A stretch of 64,000 bases of DNA, taken from positions 1 to 64,000 of the forward strand of contig JAKOVF010000146.1 in NCBI GenBank assembly GCA_029782225.1. The letters run 5' to 3'. Made by a program: the position numbers and the translations under genes. This DNA is from Chloroflexota bacterium. GTDB lineage: Bacteria > Chloroflexota > Anaerolineae > Anaerolineales > Villigracilaceae. Shown here piece by piece: positions 38,647 through 47,820 of the stretch (position 1 is the stretch's first letter; every line of letters starts with the position of its first letter). A model generated the notes under the pieces. That model was given only the letters and a program-made list of their open reading frames with translations. It was not told the origin of the DNA and ran no database searches.

Positions 38647-39355
38647 ATGGCTGATCACCACTGCCCTTGTCCTGCTTGGCGCAGCGCTTTGCATTCGTCT
38701 GGGTATCTGGCAGCTGGATCGTCTAAAACAACGCCGTATCTTCAACGCTCAGGTCACAACCATGCGTGCCCTGCCTCCATTGGATCTCAATGCCGATCAA
38801 CCGCAGGTTTTGACTTCAATGGAGTGGCGGCGGGTCACGGTCAGCGGGACGTATGATTTTGCAAATCAGATCGCTTTGCGGAATCAGTACAATGGCAACC
38901 AGTACGGCTTCCATTTGGTGACACCGCTTCGTCTATCGGACGGGAGGGCTGTCCTCGTTGATCGCGGCTGGATTCCCCCAGATGAAAATTCCACGCCCGC
39001 AGACTGGCGTAAATATGACGAGCCGGCGCAGGCGACCGTCACGGGGCAGATCCGGCTTGGGCGCAGCCGACCGGATTTCGGCGGAGTCGCAGATGCGCTG
39101 CCGCTAAACGGGGAAAAGCTGATGATGTGGAATAACCCTAATGTGGAGGGAATCTCCGGGCAGAGTCCTTATCCATTGCTGCCGATCTACATTCAGCCGA
39201 ACGTTGATCCTTCTGACACTGTCCCCCCGATTCCCTTCCAGCCGACAGTTGACCTGACCGAGGGCCCTCATATGGGTTACGCCTTGCAGTGGTTTACGTT
39301 TTCTCTTATTTTGCTGGCTGGCTATCCGTTCTATTTGCGAAAACAGGAAATGTGA
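38618..39355 (+). CDS. SURF1-family oxidase assembly factor
   Basis: A 245-residue SURF1/Shy1 protein with two membrane helices: ITTALVLLGAALCIRLGIWQLDRL at the N-terminus and LQWFTFSLILLAGYPFYL at the C-terminus. The GxWQLDR motif, QYNGNQYGFHLVTPL and RGWIP are family marks. SURF1 helps deliver haem a to subunit I. AAAGGGAC precedes ATG 38618, inside the end of the previous gene. Confidence 0.92.
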   Translation: MLLRKIFSRKWLITTALVLLGAALCIRLGIWQLDRLKQRRIFNAQVTTMRALPPLDLNADQPQVLTSMEWRRVTVSGTYDFANQIALRNQYNGNQYGFHLVTPLRLSDGRAVLVDRGWIPPDENSTPADWRKYDEPAQATVTGQIRLGRSRPDFGGVADALPLNGEKLMMWNNPNVEGISGQSPYPLLPIYIQPNVDPSDTVPPIPFQPTVDLTEGPHMGYALQWFTFSLILLAGYPFYLRKQEM

Positions 39356-39361
39356 GTGAAC

Positions 39362-40699
39362 ATGAAATACTCTTTGAGATCATCGTTCTCGCGCTGGACG
39401 CTGGCGCTGCTTATCTCAGTCTTTGCTCTGACGATTGCGGGCCGTGTGGTGGCGGTGACCGGAGCGTGGGCGGTCTGCCCCGGCTGGCCAGTGTGTGTGC
39501 CGACCGCACCTTTTGGCTGGTTGAAACTCTTGCATATGGCGCTCGCGGGCATTGCCGCGCTCATCATGGCGTGGACCTTGCGCAAGGCCTGGCGTGAGCA
39601 GCGGGACCACCGGCTGATCCTTCCGCTGACCACGGTCACGGCTGTGCTGTTCCTTGGGCAGGCTTTCGTCGGCGCACTCCAGGTGACACGTTCATTTGCG
39701 CTTCACCTGGTGGTCTTGCATAGTCTCACGGCCATTTCCTTGTGGATCTCGCTTTGTATGCTGGTTTTCGTTTCGGGTTTGTCCGGCATTGCCAACCTTC
39801 ACTCCACCTCAGTATCGACCGAATTGCCGAAGTTGGATTTGCGTCAGCGCCTCAAGGATTTCCTGGTCCTCTCGAAGCCGGTGATCGTGCTCCTTCTGCT
39901 CGTGACAACTTACGGCGGCCTGGTGGCTGGCAGCCGTGCCTGGCCCTCTGCTCAACTCACATTTTGGACTCTGCTGGGCGGAGCTCTCGCTGCCGCCGGT
40001 TCCAGCGCGCTCAATCAATACATCGACCGTGAACTGGACAAGCACATGCAGCGAACTGCGAAGAGACCGCTGGCGGATGGGCGTTTGACGGCTGCAGAGG
40101 GCCTATCGTACGGATTAGCCCTGTGCTTGCTCAGCTATTACGTGATGGCGGGCTTTGTCAATTTGACGGCGGCGCTGCTTTCGCTGACAGGGATCTTCTA
40201 TTACGTGCTCTTCTACAGCGTGTGGCTGAAGAAAGCGACCGTGCAAAATATCGTTATCGGTGGAGGCGCGGGCGCGATCCCGCCAATGGTGGGCTGGGCC
40301 GCGGCCACCGGTCATCTCGGGCTGGCCGCGTGGATCCTTTTTGCCATCGTTTTCATGTGGACTCCGCCGCATTTCTGGGCACTCGCCATTGTGCGCAAGA
40401 ATGATTATGCGCGAGCTGGTGTTCCTATGCTGCCTGTCGTGCGTGGGGAGGAAGAGACCCGCAAACAAATCCTGATCTATACAGTGGAGTTGATCGCGGT
40501 CACGTTCTTGCTGCCGATCTTCAATCTCGCGGGGCTGATCTACCTGATCTCGGCCATCGTGCTTGGATTAGGTCTGTTGTATGCAGCCTGGCGTGTCTGG
40601 AGGGTGGGAGGCAATAAAGTGGCCTGGACCATGTACCGATGGTCCAGCATGTACCTGGCATTCATATTCCTCGCCATTGTGATCGATGCGGTGCTATAA
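39362..40699 (+). CDS. ctaB: Fusion of a half-length CtaA-like domain with CtaB (protoheme IX farnesyltransferase)
   Basis: A 445-residue membrane protein. Residues 1-145 have four helices like one half of haem A synthase: GRVVAVTGAWAVCPGWPVC with a Cys pair, and His residues in LLHMALAG and LHLVVLHSLTAISLW. From about 155 on it is CtaB of the UbiA family: NQYIDRELDKHMQRTAKRPL is the first Asp-rich motif and FMWTPPHFWALAIVRKNDYA the second. CtaB makes haem O; CtaA converts it to haem A. A full CtaA has eight helices, so the half here may dimerise. GTG 39356 is an alternative start; the SURF1 stop is six bases upstream. Confidence 0.92.
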   Translation: MKYSLRSSFSRWTLALLISVFALTIAGRVVAVTGAWAVCPGWPVCVPTAPFGWLKLLHMALAGIAALIMAWTLRKAWREQRDHRLILPLTTVTAVLFLGQAFVGALQVTRSFALHLVVLHSLTAISLWISLCMLVFVSGLSGIANLHSTSVSTELPKLDLRQRLKDFLVLSKPVIVLLLLVTTYGGLVAGSRAWPSAQLTFWTLLGGALAAAGSSALNQYIDRELDKHMQRTAKRPLADGRLTAAEGLSYGLALCLLSYYVMAGFVNLTAALLSLTGIFYYVLFYSVWLKKATVQNIVIGGGAGAIPPMVGWAAATGHLGLAAWILFAIVFMWTPPHFWALAIVRKNDYARAGVPMLPVVRGEEETRKQILIYTVELIAVTFLLPIFNLAGLIYLISAIVLGLGLLYAAWRVWRVGGNKVAWTMYRWSSMYLAFIFLAIVIDAVL

Positions 40700-40700
40700 G

Positions 40701-40744
40701 AAAGCAAAAGCCCTTCGATGTCGAGTTCGAAGGGCTTTTGCTTT
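40701..40744. terminator. Strong bidirectional terminator
   Basis: The arms at 40701-40718 and 40727-40744 are exact inverted copies (core AAGCCCTTCGA/TCGAAGGGCTT) with an A-rich foot on one side and T-rich on the other. It separates the convergent oxidase operon and the HD-GYP sensor gene. Confidence 0.9.
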
Positions 40745-40748
40745 GTTC

Positions 40749-43700
40749 TTAGCGTTGGACCACTTTGATCTCGTGGATCTTGCAGTCCATGAAAACCTGC
40801 ACAACCTTGGGGTCGAGATGGGTCCCGCTCAGCTCACGGATGTGCTGAAGTGTCTTCTTTGGCGACCAGGCCGGGCGATAAGGGCGGTCGGCTCGCAAGG
40901 CATCCCAAATGTCGACCACCGCAAAGATCCGCGCTGCCAGAGGGATCTGTTCCCTTTTCAATCCGTGCGGATAGCCGGTTCCATCCCATTTTTCGTGATG
41001 ATAGCGCGGAATATCCAGGGCATTGTGCAGGTATTGGATTCGCGAGAGTAATTCATAGGCAAGCTGCGGATGCTGTTTCATCCGGGTCCATTCATCCTCG
41101 GTCAGGGGGCCCGGCTTTAACAGAATGGCATCCGGAATTCCCATTTTGCCAATATCGTGTAACAGCGCCCCCCAGCGGATATTGGTCAGTTCTTCACCAC
41201 TGAAACCGAACTCGCGCGCCAGCGCAATCGTCAATTCAGTGACGCGCCGGGTATGACCTTCAGTCTCTTTATCGCGCATGTCGAGTGCTCGTGACCAGCC
41301 CTCGATGGTGGCGTCATAGGCATGGGCCAGCTCAATATTGGAGCGCTGCAAACCATCGAAGAGCTGGATGTTATCAATGGCAACGGCGGCCTGACCGGCG
41401 AGCGTGTCCAGGTAATCCAGCCACTCCGCGTCCGGGGAAAGGTGGCCGCGGTGATAAACCTCCAGCACGCCTCGCAGCTGTCCCTTTGACACGAGCGGCA
41501 GGCCGTAGTATTCAGTGAAGTGAAGTTCGTGCAGCGGGTTGTGGGTGCCGGAAGATGTCTGAAACTCGTTGAGATCCAGGTGGATCGTCTTTCGTTCCAT
41601 AGCGACTTGACCGGCCAATTCGGCCCCTAGAGGAACATGAAAATCAGGCATCTGTGGTTGCTGGAATCCACGCGTGGCGTAATACTCCAGTGTAAGCGTA
41701 TGTGGGCTAAAGAGCAGTACGGCCGCGGCATCCAACTGTAGCTGTTCGGTTACGTGGATCAGCAGGCGATTCAGGGTGAGGCGCAGATCAAGACTGGATG
41801 CTATGACGCGGTCAATATCGCGCAGCGCGGTAATGCGCTTGAGCTGCTGCTGTATCCGTTCGTCCGCATGTTTGCGGTCTGTGACATCCGAAAACGTGAC
41901 GGCGCAAATCCCTTTCTCCGGGCAGAAGGCGTTCCCCTCGAAATACTTTTGATTCAGCGGCGAGTAAATTTCATAACGTGCTGATGTACCTTCGAGCGCA
42001 ACCGGGCCAAAGACTGAAAGCCACTGCTTCAGTTCTGCCGGCGGCAGAAACCCACTGGCCTTTTTGCCAATCACACTTTCTTTTGACACACCAACGAGGC
42101 GCTCGAAGGAGCTGTTGGCATCCAGCGTAACGTAATCCACAGGTTTGCCGTCCTCGAGGATGACCTGCTGCAAGGCACACCCCGCCAGCATCTCGGAGAA
42201 CAGCTTCCGGTATTTCTCCTCGCTGCTTCGCAGGGCCTCCTCGGCTTGCTTGCGATCGGTGATATCCATGATCGAAACGATGACCCGGGAAAGGTCTTCT
42301 TCATGGCCCGGCGCCACGGACCAGTTGACGTCGACGTTGATCAGACTTTTATCGAGCTTTCTGTCAACGCCCTCCCATCTGAACCTTGTTTGACCTGCAG
42401 CCAGATCTGCGAGTTGGTGGGTAAAGTGCTCGAAAGCATCTCCCTCGAGAATTTCGCCCAGGTTTGTCAGGAGTTCTTCTTTGCTGGTTGCACCATACTG
42501 TCGCAATGTGGCGTTGTTCACGTCGATCACTCTTGCGAGCGCTGCGCACTCAGTGACTAATTTTGGATGCATCGAAAGATACAAATGGAAATCTGTCACT
42601 CCATCCTTCCGAAGAGCATCCAGTCTCTGTTTTATTGCCGAAAAATCCTCTTCGCGCAGCGCGATCGGAGAATTTTCAAAGAGGCCACGATATCGTGCTT
42701 CGCTTTCCTTGATTGCAGATTCCGTCTGCCTGCTCTTGGTAATGTCAACGATCGAGATGAGAACCCGGGACAGATCGTTTTCGTGACCTGGAGCAACTGT
42801 CCACTTCATGCTCACGTCCAGCCGGTTGCCTTTGTGGGTGTAGTTAACTCCTTCCCAGCGGAAATGTGTTCGGCCCGCGGCAATGTTTTCCAATTCTGTG
42901 ATGAAGCCTCCATGAGCATCTTTGCCAAACACAGTACCGAGGTTGGTCAGCAGTTCGGCTTTGCTTGTTACCTGCTGAAGTTCCATGGTAGCCTTGTTTA
43001 CATCCAGTACCTTCACCAGCCGGATGAATTCCATCACGGCTGCTGGATTCGCCTGGAAATAGGCCCGTATGTCGGTAACGCCGGCCTCTCGCAGAGCATC
43101 CAGGCGGAGCTTGACCTCGGAGAAGTCTTCCTCCCAGAGGGAGATCGGGGAATCCTCGAACAAACCGCGATACCTGTTTTCACTAATCCGAAGCTCATCG
43201 GCCGCCTGTTTGCTCAGCGTGATATCTTCGATCGAACCCTCGAAATACGCGATCTTTCCCTCTGTATCCCTTACCACGCGGGCATTCTCAGATACCCACA
43301 TCAGCCGACCATCTTTGCGGCGAACCTGATACTCAAAGCCATATACTTCGCCTCGATCCTGCAGAGCGCGCACGTACTGATCGCGGACGGACGGCTCTGC
43401 GTAGATCTGACGGGCAATATCCTCGATGCTCTCGATCAATTCCTGAGGTGATGTATAACCCCACATCCTTGCCAGCGCAGGGTTGGCCGTGATGAACTGG
43501 CCGTGCGGCGTGGACTGAAAGATTCCTTCCACAGCTCCATCAAAAATGGCGTGATATCTCTCCTCGGCTGCCTTCAGGGCCTGCTCGGCGAGTTTGCGCT
43601 CTGACCGGTCCATCGACAGCACGAATAAGCCTTCCGGTATCGGCTGAATGCTGAGTTCAAAAGAACGAGTCGACCCATCCGGTAAGGCTAATTCGGTTTC

Positions 43701-44564
43701 CACGTGACCTGGCACCCGCTCAGTCATACAGTAATGGATTACCCGCGACAACTCCGTTCCTTCAATACCTGGATAGACTTCCTTCACGGTCCGCATGAGC
43801 AATTGCTCCGGGCGGCCACCGAGCTGTCTGGCCGCGGCGTCATTCACATAGATGTAGCGCCAGTCAAAATCAATAATCTGACAGCCCTCGATCAGCCGGT
43901 TGAGCGAAGTGCGGAAGCGTGTTTCGCTCTCACGCAGATTCCTTTCAGCCTCTTTCCTCTCCGTAATATCGCGCGACACGCCGTGGACTTCCAGATGTCC
44001 GTTTTCCGGGTTTATCATGAAATGACTGTGAGTCTCCACCCAGACCGTGTCACCATTCCTACACGGCTGTTCGAGATCATCCTTATACGATTTGCCTGAT
44101 CCCGTGAGGAATTCATCAATCCGAGGCGGCAGACTGTCCATCAGCTTTTGCCAGGAAGCGGTTGTCAGCGACTCTTGGGCCGACTGTTCCAGTGCTTCCT
44201 GCACCGAGTAGCCTCTCAGCCGCTCAACCGAAGGGCTGATGTACCGGAAGCGCCCGTTTTCGGTATCCAGGATCCAGATGACATCCAAGGCATTATCCGC
44301 CAACAAGTGGTAAAGGTTTTCACTCTTGCGGAGGTCTGTTTCAACCTTTGTGAAGGCCAGAAGATCCCGATGAGCCACGAAGTATATCAAGGCGGCACTC
44401 AGCAGGACGAAGGCGATACCTTTGTACTGGCCCAGGCGAGAAAATGTGGCAATATCTGGCGCCCATCTTTCCAGAAGATAATCACTGGTAATAATCCAGA
44501 CTGCCCCAAATAAGAGGTAGGTAAATGCAATTCTCAAGTCCAGTGAGATACGGGGAATTCTCAT
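40749..44564 (-). CDS. Multi-PAS, GAF and HD-GYP membrane sensor
   Basis: A 1271-residue sensor and probable cyclic-di-GMP phosphodiesterase. Two N-terminal membrane helices (about 10-58) precede six PAS units starting near 84, 215, 336, 463, 625 and 780, a GAF domain near 905-1065, and an HD-GYP domain near 1080-1271. The last has HDIGKMGIPD and HHEKWDGTGYP, intact metal and GYP residues, so it should hydrolyse cyclic di-GMP. PAS units four and five (RGLFEDSPISLWEEDF and RGLFENSPIALREEDF) are a long tandem duplication of about 155 residues. A ribosome-binding GGAG lies eight bases before ATG 44564, and a TATAAT about 20 bases before that. Confidence 0.93.
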   Translation of the reverse strand: MRIPRISLDLRIAFTYLLFGAVWIITSDYLLERWAPDIATFSRLGQYKGIAFVLLSAALIYFVAHRDLLAFTKVETDLRKSENLYHLLADNALDVIWILDTENGRFRYISPSVERLRGYSVQEALEQSAQESLTTASWQKLMDSLPPRIDEFLTGSGKSYKDDLEQPCRNGDTVWVETHSHFMINPENGHLEVHGVSRDITERKEAERNLRESETRFRTSLNRLIEGCQIIDFDWRYIYVNDAAARQLGGRPEQLLMRTVKEVYPGIEGTELSRVIHYCMTERVPGHVETELALPDGSTRSFELSIQPIPEGLFVLSMDRSERKLAEQALKAAEERYHAIFDGAVEGIFQSTPHGQFITANPALARMWGYTSPQELIESIEDIARQIYAEPSVRDQYVRALQDRGEVYGFEYQVRRKDGRLMWVSENARVVRDTEGKIAYFEGSIEDITLSKQAADELRISENRYRGLFEDSPISLWEEDFSEVKLRLDALREAGVTDIRAYFQANPAAVMEFIRLVKVLDVNKATMELQQVTSKAELLTNLGTVFGKDAHGGFITELENIAAGRTHFRWEGVNYTHKGNRLDVSMKWTVAPGHENDLSRVLISIVDITKSRQTESAIKESEARYRGLFENSPIALREEDFSAIKQRLDALRKDGVTDFHLYLSMHPKLVTECAALARVIDVNNATLRQYGATSKEELLTNLGEILEGDAFEHFTHQLADLAAGQTRFRWEGVDRKLDKSLINVDVNWSVAPGHEEDLSRVIVSIMDITDRKQAEEALRSSEEKYRKLFSEMLAGCALQQVILEDGKPVDYVTLDANSSFERLVGVSKESVIGKKASGFLPPAELKQWLSVFGPVALEGTSARYEIYSPLNQKYFEGNAFCPEKGICAVTFSDVTDRKHADERIQQQLKRITALRDIDRVIASSLDLRLTLNRLLIHVTEQLQLDAAAVLLFSPHTLTLEYYATRGFQQPQMPDFHVPLGAELAGQVAMERKTIHLDLNEFQTSSGTHNPLHELHFTEYYGLPLVSKGQLRGVLEVYHRGHLSPDAEWLDYLDTLAGQAAVAIDNIQLFDGLQRSNIELAHAYDATIEGWSRALDMRDKETEGHTRRVTELTIALAREFGFSGEELTNIRWGALLHDIGKMGIPDAILLKPGPLTEDEWTRMKQHPQLAYELLSRIQYLHNALDIPRYHHEKWDGTGYPHGLKREQIPLAARIFAVVDIWDALRADRPYRPAWSPKKTLQHIRELSGTHLDPKVVQVFMDCKIHEIKVVQR

Positions 44565-44684
44565 AGTCAATCTCCAATTGGAGATTATAGGTGAGAAGGC
44601 GCCGCTGTGACCTTAGAGCTATTTTGCAATCCCCTAAAAAGACGCTCTACCGTCGGGAATCCGCCACCAACGGTCCCGGATCGC

Positions 44685-46250
44685 CTATTGAGTCCTCAAT
44701 CTTTTCCAGAGGCTAACGTTCTGAGCTTGATACACAAGCGTATAGTCACCGGATCGCGCCAGACTTTCATTCAAGGGAGAGAAATCCAAATCTGTCTGGA
44801 TGTAAATGTAATCGAATTGCGTCGTGGTTTTGTCGGCCCACTCCTGTATGCATTCCACGGTCTGATCGGCACAGGCCTGCAAGGTCGAGTAGCGCTCGAT
44901 CCTTTGGGCAAATTGCCCGTCGTGTAGCCATTCGTATCCAAAGACCGTGGCAGTGCTGCGGCGTTCGGTCAGAGCAGGGAACCAATCGGAGGCAGGATCG
45001 CGAAGAGGCAGCTCTCCGGTGATGAGGACAAAGGAGGCATCTTCCGGCGTGTTCTGACCGATCCAGGTCATCGCCTCTTTCTGGGACCCGGTGAGGGTGG
45101 CGCCCTCATAAATTCTCGCCGCTGAAAAATAGCCTGCCACTAAAAGATACAGGACGATAAAGATGAGGAAGGCTCGGGCCGCTCCACTTTTGAGAAGGAC
45201 GATCAACTGGTCGCTTTTATCGCGGCTGAACGCTGGCAGAACGATCTCAACCAGTCCCTGACTGGCGAGCAGGAGAAGAGGAATCAGCAGGTAGAGAGGT
45301 CCACTGCGCGGATCAAGGATATAGGGCAGCACTATCCAAACCGGGAGAAGGTATTTTCTTTGCGCGAGACTTCTGAATGCTCCAAGCAAGCCGAAGAATG
45401 CAATGAACGGCAGAAAAGGCTCCTCGGTAACCATGAATTGAAATAAAGCGACCGGCCGCGCTAACAGTGAGTTGCTGTTGCTTGAGGCGGCAGCCCAGAT
45501 AGCCACAAAAGGGTCAAGTCCGTGTCTGGTTATGATAGTAATCCACCATGGTGAAACGAGGAGCAAAATCAGTGCGGCAGAGGCGAGCGAGAGAAGAAGT
45601 CCTTTGCGGGAGCGGTCAAGAAATAGATAAAGAATAAGAACGGCCAGCGCGGTCTGGGGAATGGCCTCGGGGTGGGTCAGGATGGTCAACGCGGCCCAAA
45701 TTGAGGTCCAGAAAAGGTAGCGGGTGGTGTGGGACCGAAACAATCTCACGGCGTAGTAAATTGTCAGCAGCGCGAAGAGGAATCCAAAGGCGCGCGTGAT
45801 CCCGCCACCCATGATCTGCCATCCAAAGATTCGTTGTGCGAACGCGTATAGGAGCGCGGCCAGCGCAGCCGAAGTCTTCGAGGGCAGGAACTCCTTAGCG
45901 AGCAAATAAAAAACTGGGATGGCTGCCGCGCTGACTAGTGGCGGAACGAGGCGCAGAATCAGGAGCAAATCAACGTGTGTGAGGTCTGAAAGAAGACCGG
46001 CGATATAAAACCCAAGCGGGGGATAGGCGAACGGGATTTGCGCGTGGTTGTAACTGGTGAAAGCGGGCAGGGCATAACGATTGGCTTGCAGGTCGCGGAT
46101 CATCGCGTAAAAGAGGCCGCCATCGTTGAGAGGAAAAGATGAAATCAACGGAAATGCGAGGCGCAGCAACAACCCCATCAAGGTGGCAAAGAATACGATC
46201 AAAACTGCCAGTTCATCTTCGGTAAGTTGTTTAGTGCGAGATGACTTCAT
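44685..46250 (-). CDS. GT-C-type membrane glycosyltransferase-like protein
   Basis: A 521-residue membrane protein with 10-12 helices and a C-terminal soluble tail. SSFPLNDGGLFYAMIRDLQ near 35-53 places the acidic pair in the first external loop, and the later FPLNDGG/YPPLGFYIAG pattern is like the RgtA/ArnT GT-C superfamily, which uses lipid-linked sugars. Last of four overlapping genes; overlaps the preceding gene by 20 bases. Donor and acceptor unknown. Confidence 0.78.
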   Translation of the reverse strand: MKSSRTKQLTEDELAVLIVFFATLMGLLLRLAFPLISSFPLNDGGLFYAMIRDLQANRYALPAFTSYNHAQIPFAYPPLGFYIAGLLSDLTHVDLLLILRLVPPLVSAAAIPVFYLLAKEFLPSKTSAALAALLYAFAQRIFGWQIMGGGITRAFGFLFALLTIYYAVRLFRSHTTRYLFWTSIWAALTILTHPEAIPQTALAVLILYLFLDRSRKGLLLSLASAALILLLVSPWWITIITRHGLDPFVAIWAAASSNSNSLLARPVALFQFMVTEEPFLPFIAFFGLLGAFRSLAQRKYLLPVWIVLPYILDPRSGPLYLLIPLLLLASQGLVEIVLPAFSRDKSDQLIVLLKSGAARAFLIFIVLYLLVAGYFSAARIYEGATLTGSQKEAMTWIGQNTPEDASFVLITGELPLRDPASDWFPALTERRSTATVFGYEWLHDGQFAQRIERYSTLQACADQTVECIQEWADKTTTQFDYIYIQTDLDFSPLNESLARSGDYTLVYQAQNVSLWKRLRTQ

Positions 46251-47820
46251 AGATTTTTACTGCCTTGTTCTCATAAACAAGCTGCATGGAATTGATGGGT
46301 TGGAATGATGCTGAGACTTCCTTTTCATGAGGCCCATAAATGACCCAGTGGATCTTGTTTTGTGTCAGCCATTCGGGTGGAAGTTTGTCATTGTAGAAAT
46401 CGCCAACTCTGGCACCTTTGGCTTGATAATGGAGCGTTTCGAACAAATGACCGAGATACACGGGTCGCCCAATGCGGATCGCGGCCCATTGACTGGTTTG
46501 TTCGGTCGCGAGAATCATGTCGTCTGGACCTGAATTGTTATTCAGCCAATCGAGGGCAAGAGTGAGCGAATGTGGCTCGTAGAATTCCGAGTCCACGTTG
46601 TTGTAAAGAAACAGGGCATCGCCCAGGCTGACTTTGATTGAAGTGATCATCGAAAGTAGGAGCAACATAAAGGGAATCAGATTCCGCCGTGCTGAGAGCC
46701 AGCGTGACCCCTTCTTTTGCAGGTAGGGAAAGAGTGTTTCCTTCAGGCCGAATGCTCCGAGAACACTCAAGGGGATGACAAAGCCATGTAAAAAGCGCAG
46801 TTGGATGGCAAGGGGGCTGTATGCCAGAATAAGCGCCCCAACCAGCCAGAGAAGGAGTCCAAGCGTGAGCCAGTTCTTGAGCTTGAGTACAGCGAAGACA
46901 CCTGCCGGCAGGATGAGCCACAGCAAGCCATAGCCCCAGAGCAGACCCGAAATCGGCGGCGTGGGAATGGAGTTTTGAGCCGTGAATTGTGCCCAGAATG
47001 GATCGAGGGCCAGGGAATGGATGTTGATGAAAAGCTGGGGGAATTGAGTCAGGCCAATAACCAGCAAGCCAATGAGGGCACGGTGCGCGGGTCGCTTCTG
47101 GTTCCACATGAAGCCGATGAGTGTGCCGGCCATAGCGAAGTCTGCAAGAACGTAGGCAATTGGATTAATGAATTGTGTGAAAATGCCGAGCAGAATAATG
47201 CCAATCAGGTATCTGATTCTTGGCTGCTTGAGGTACAGGATAAACAGCGAGATCGATAGCAGGATCGCTGCTGTTGTGGCCGAATAATGCGGAAATGTCG
47301 CCAGTCCGAAGAAAACGTATCCGTCTGCAAACAGGATGTCCAATGGGCGCGACCACGGAGCCAAAATAGCCTGAAGCCAGCCTGCACCGGCGGCAGTCGC
47401 CGCCAGCAGGAAAGTGTATCTGCGCCAGATGATCTCAGGGAAGATTTGCGAAACCAGGAAATACAGGCTCAGGCAAACCGCAATCCCGAGGAGCCATCTT
47501 GCAAGGTGAAAGACAGTGATGATATTTAGACTTGTCCAGCGCGAGAGATTACCGGCAGCGACGTAAAACAGCCTTGTGTAAATCCCGTTATGCCGCTCTG
47601 ATGTAAAGCGCAAGTGGTAATCCCAGTGACCCTGCTGGCCATAGTGCATCATCGCGATGTAGACCGCGTAATCGCCCCGGGAATGAAATCCTCCGGCGAA
47701 GTCGCGGTCGCTGGTCTGCGCGGCGTAACCGGCGACAAAGGGCAGGGAACTGAAGAGAAAGATTGCGTGGCTGACGATCAGTACCCACCACCATTCTTGT
47801 TTCAGAACAGTTCTTTGCAT
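46231..47820 (-). CDS. Polytopic membrane protein, GT-C-like
   Basis: A 529-residue protein with about 12 membrane helices and a short soluble C-terminus (WLNNNSGPDDMILATEQTSQ onwards). DRDFAGGFHSRGDYAVYIAMM near 38-58 is an external loop with acidic residues at the place of the GT-C catalytic Asp. It has no named family I can recognise, but shares layout and tail style with its three neighbours. Its ATG directly follows the stop of the upstream gene (47821). Confidence 0.72.
   Translation of the reverse strand: MQRTVLKQEWWWVLIVSHAIFLFSSLPFVAGYAAQTSDRDFAGGFHSRGDYAVYIAMMHYGQQGHWDYHLRFTSERHNGIYTRLFYVAAGNLSRWTSLNIITVFHLARWLLGIAVCLSLYFLVSQIFPEIIWRRYTFLLAATAAGAGWLQAILAPWSRPLDILFADGYVFFGLATFPHYSATTAAILLSISLFILYLKQPRIRYLIGIILLGIFTQFINPIAYVLADFAMAGTLIGFMWNQKRPAHRALIGLLVIGLTQFPQLFINIHSLALDPFWAQFTAQNSIPTPPISGLLWGYGLLWLILPAGVFAVLKLKNWLTLGLLLWLVGALILAYSPLAIQLRFLHGFVIPLSVLGAFGLKETLFPYLQKKGSRWLSARRNLIPFMLLLLSMITSIKVSLGDALFLYNNVDSEFYEPHSLTLALDWLNNNSGPDDMILATEQTSQWAAIRIGRPVYLGHLFETLHYQAKGARVGDFYNDKLPPEWLTQNKIHWVIYGPHEKEVSASFQPINSMQLVYENKAVKIYEVISH

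Noticed and set aside
42567-43451. 294-codon plus-strand frame
   Set aside because: It is antisense to the PAS repeats of the HD-GYP sensor and has no recognisable domain.
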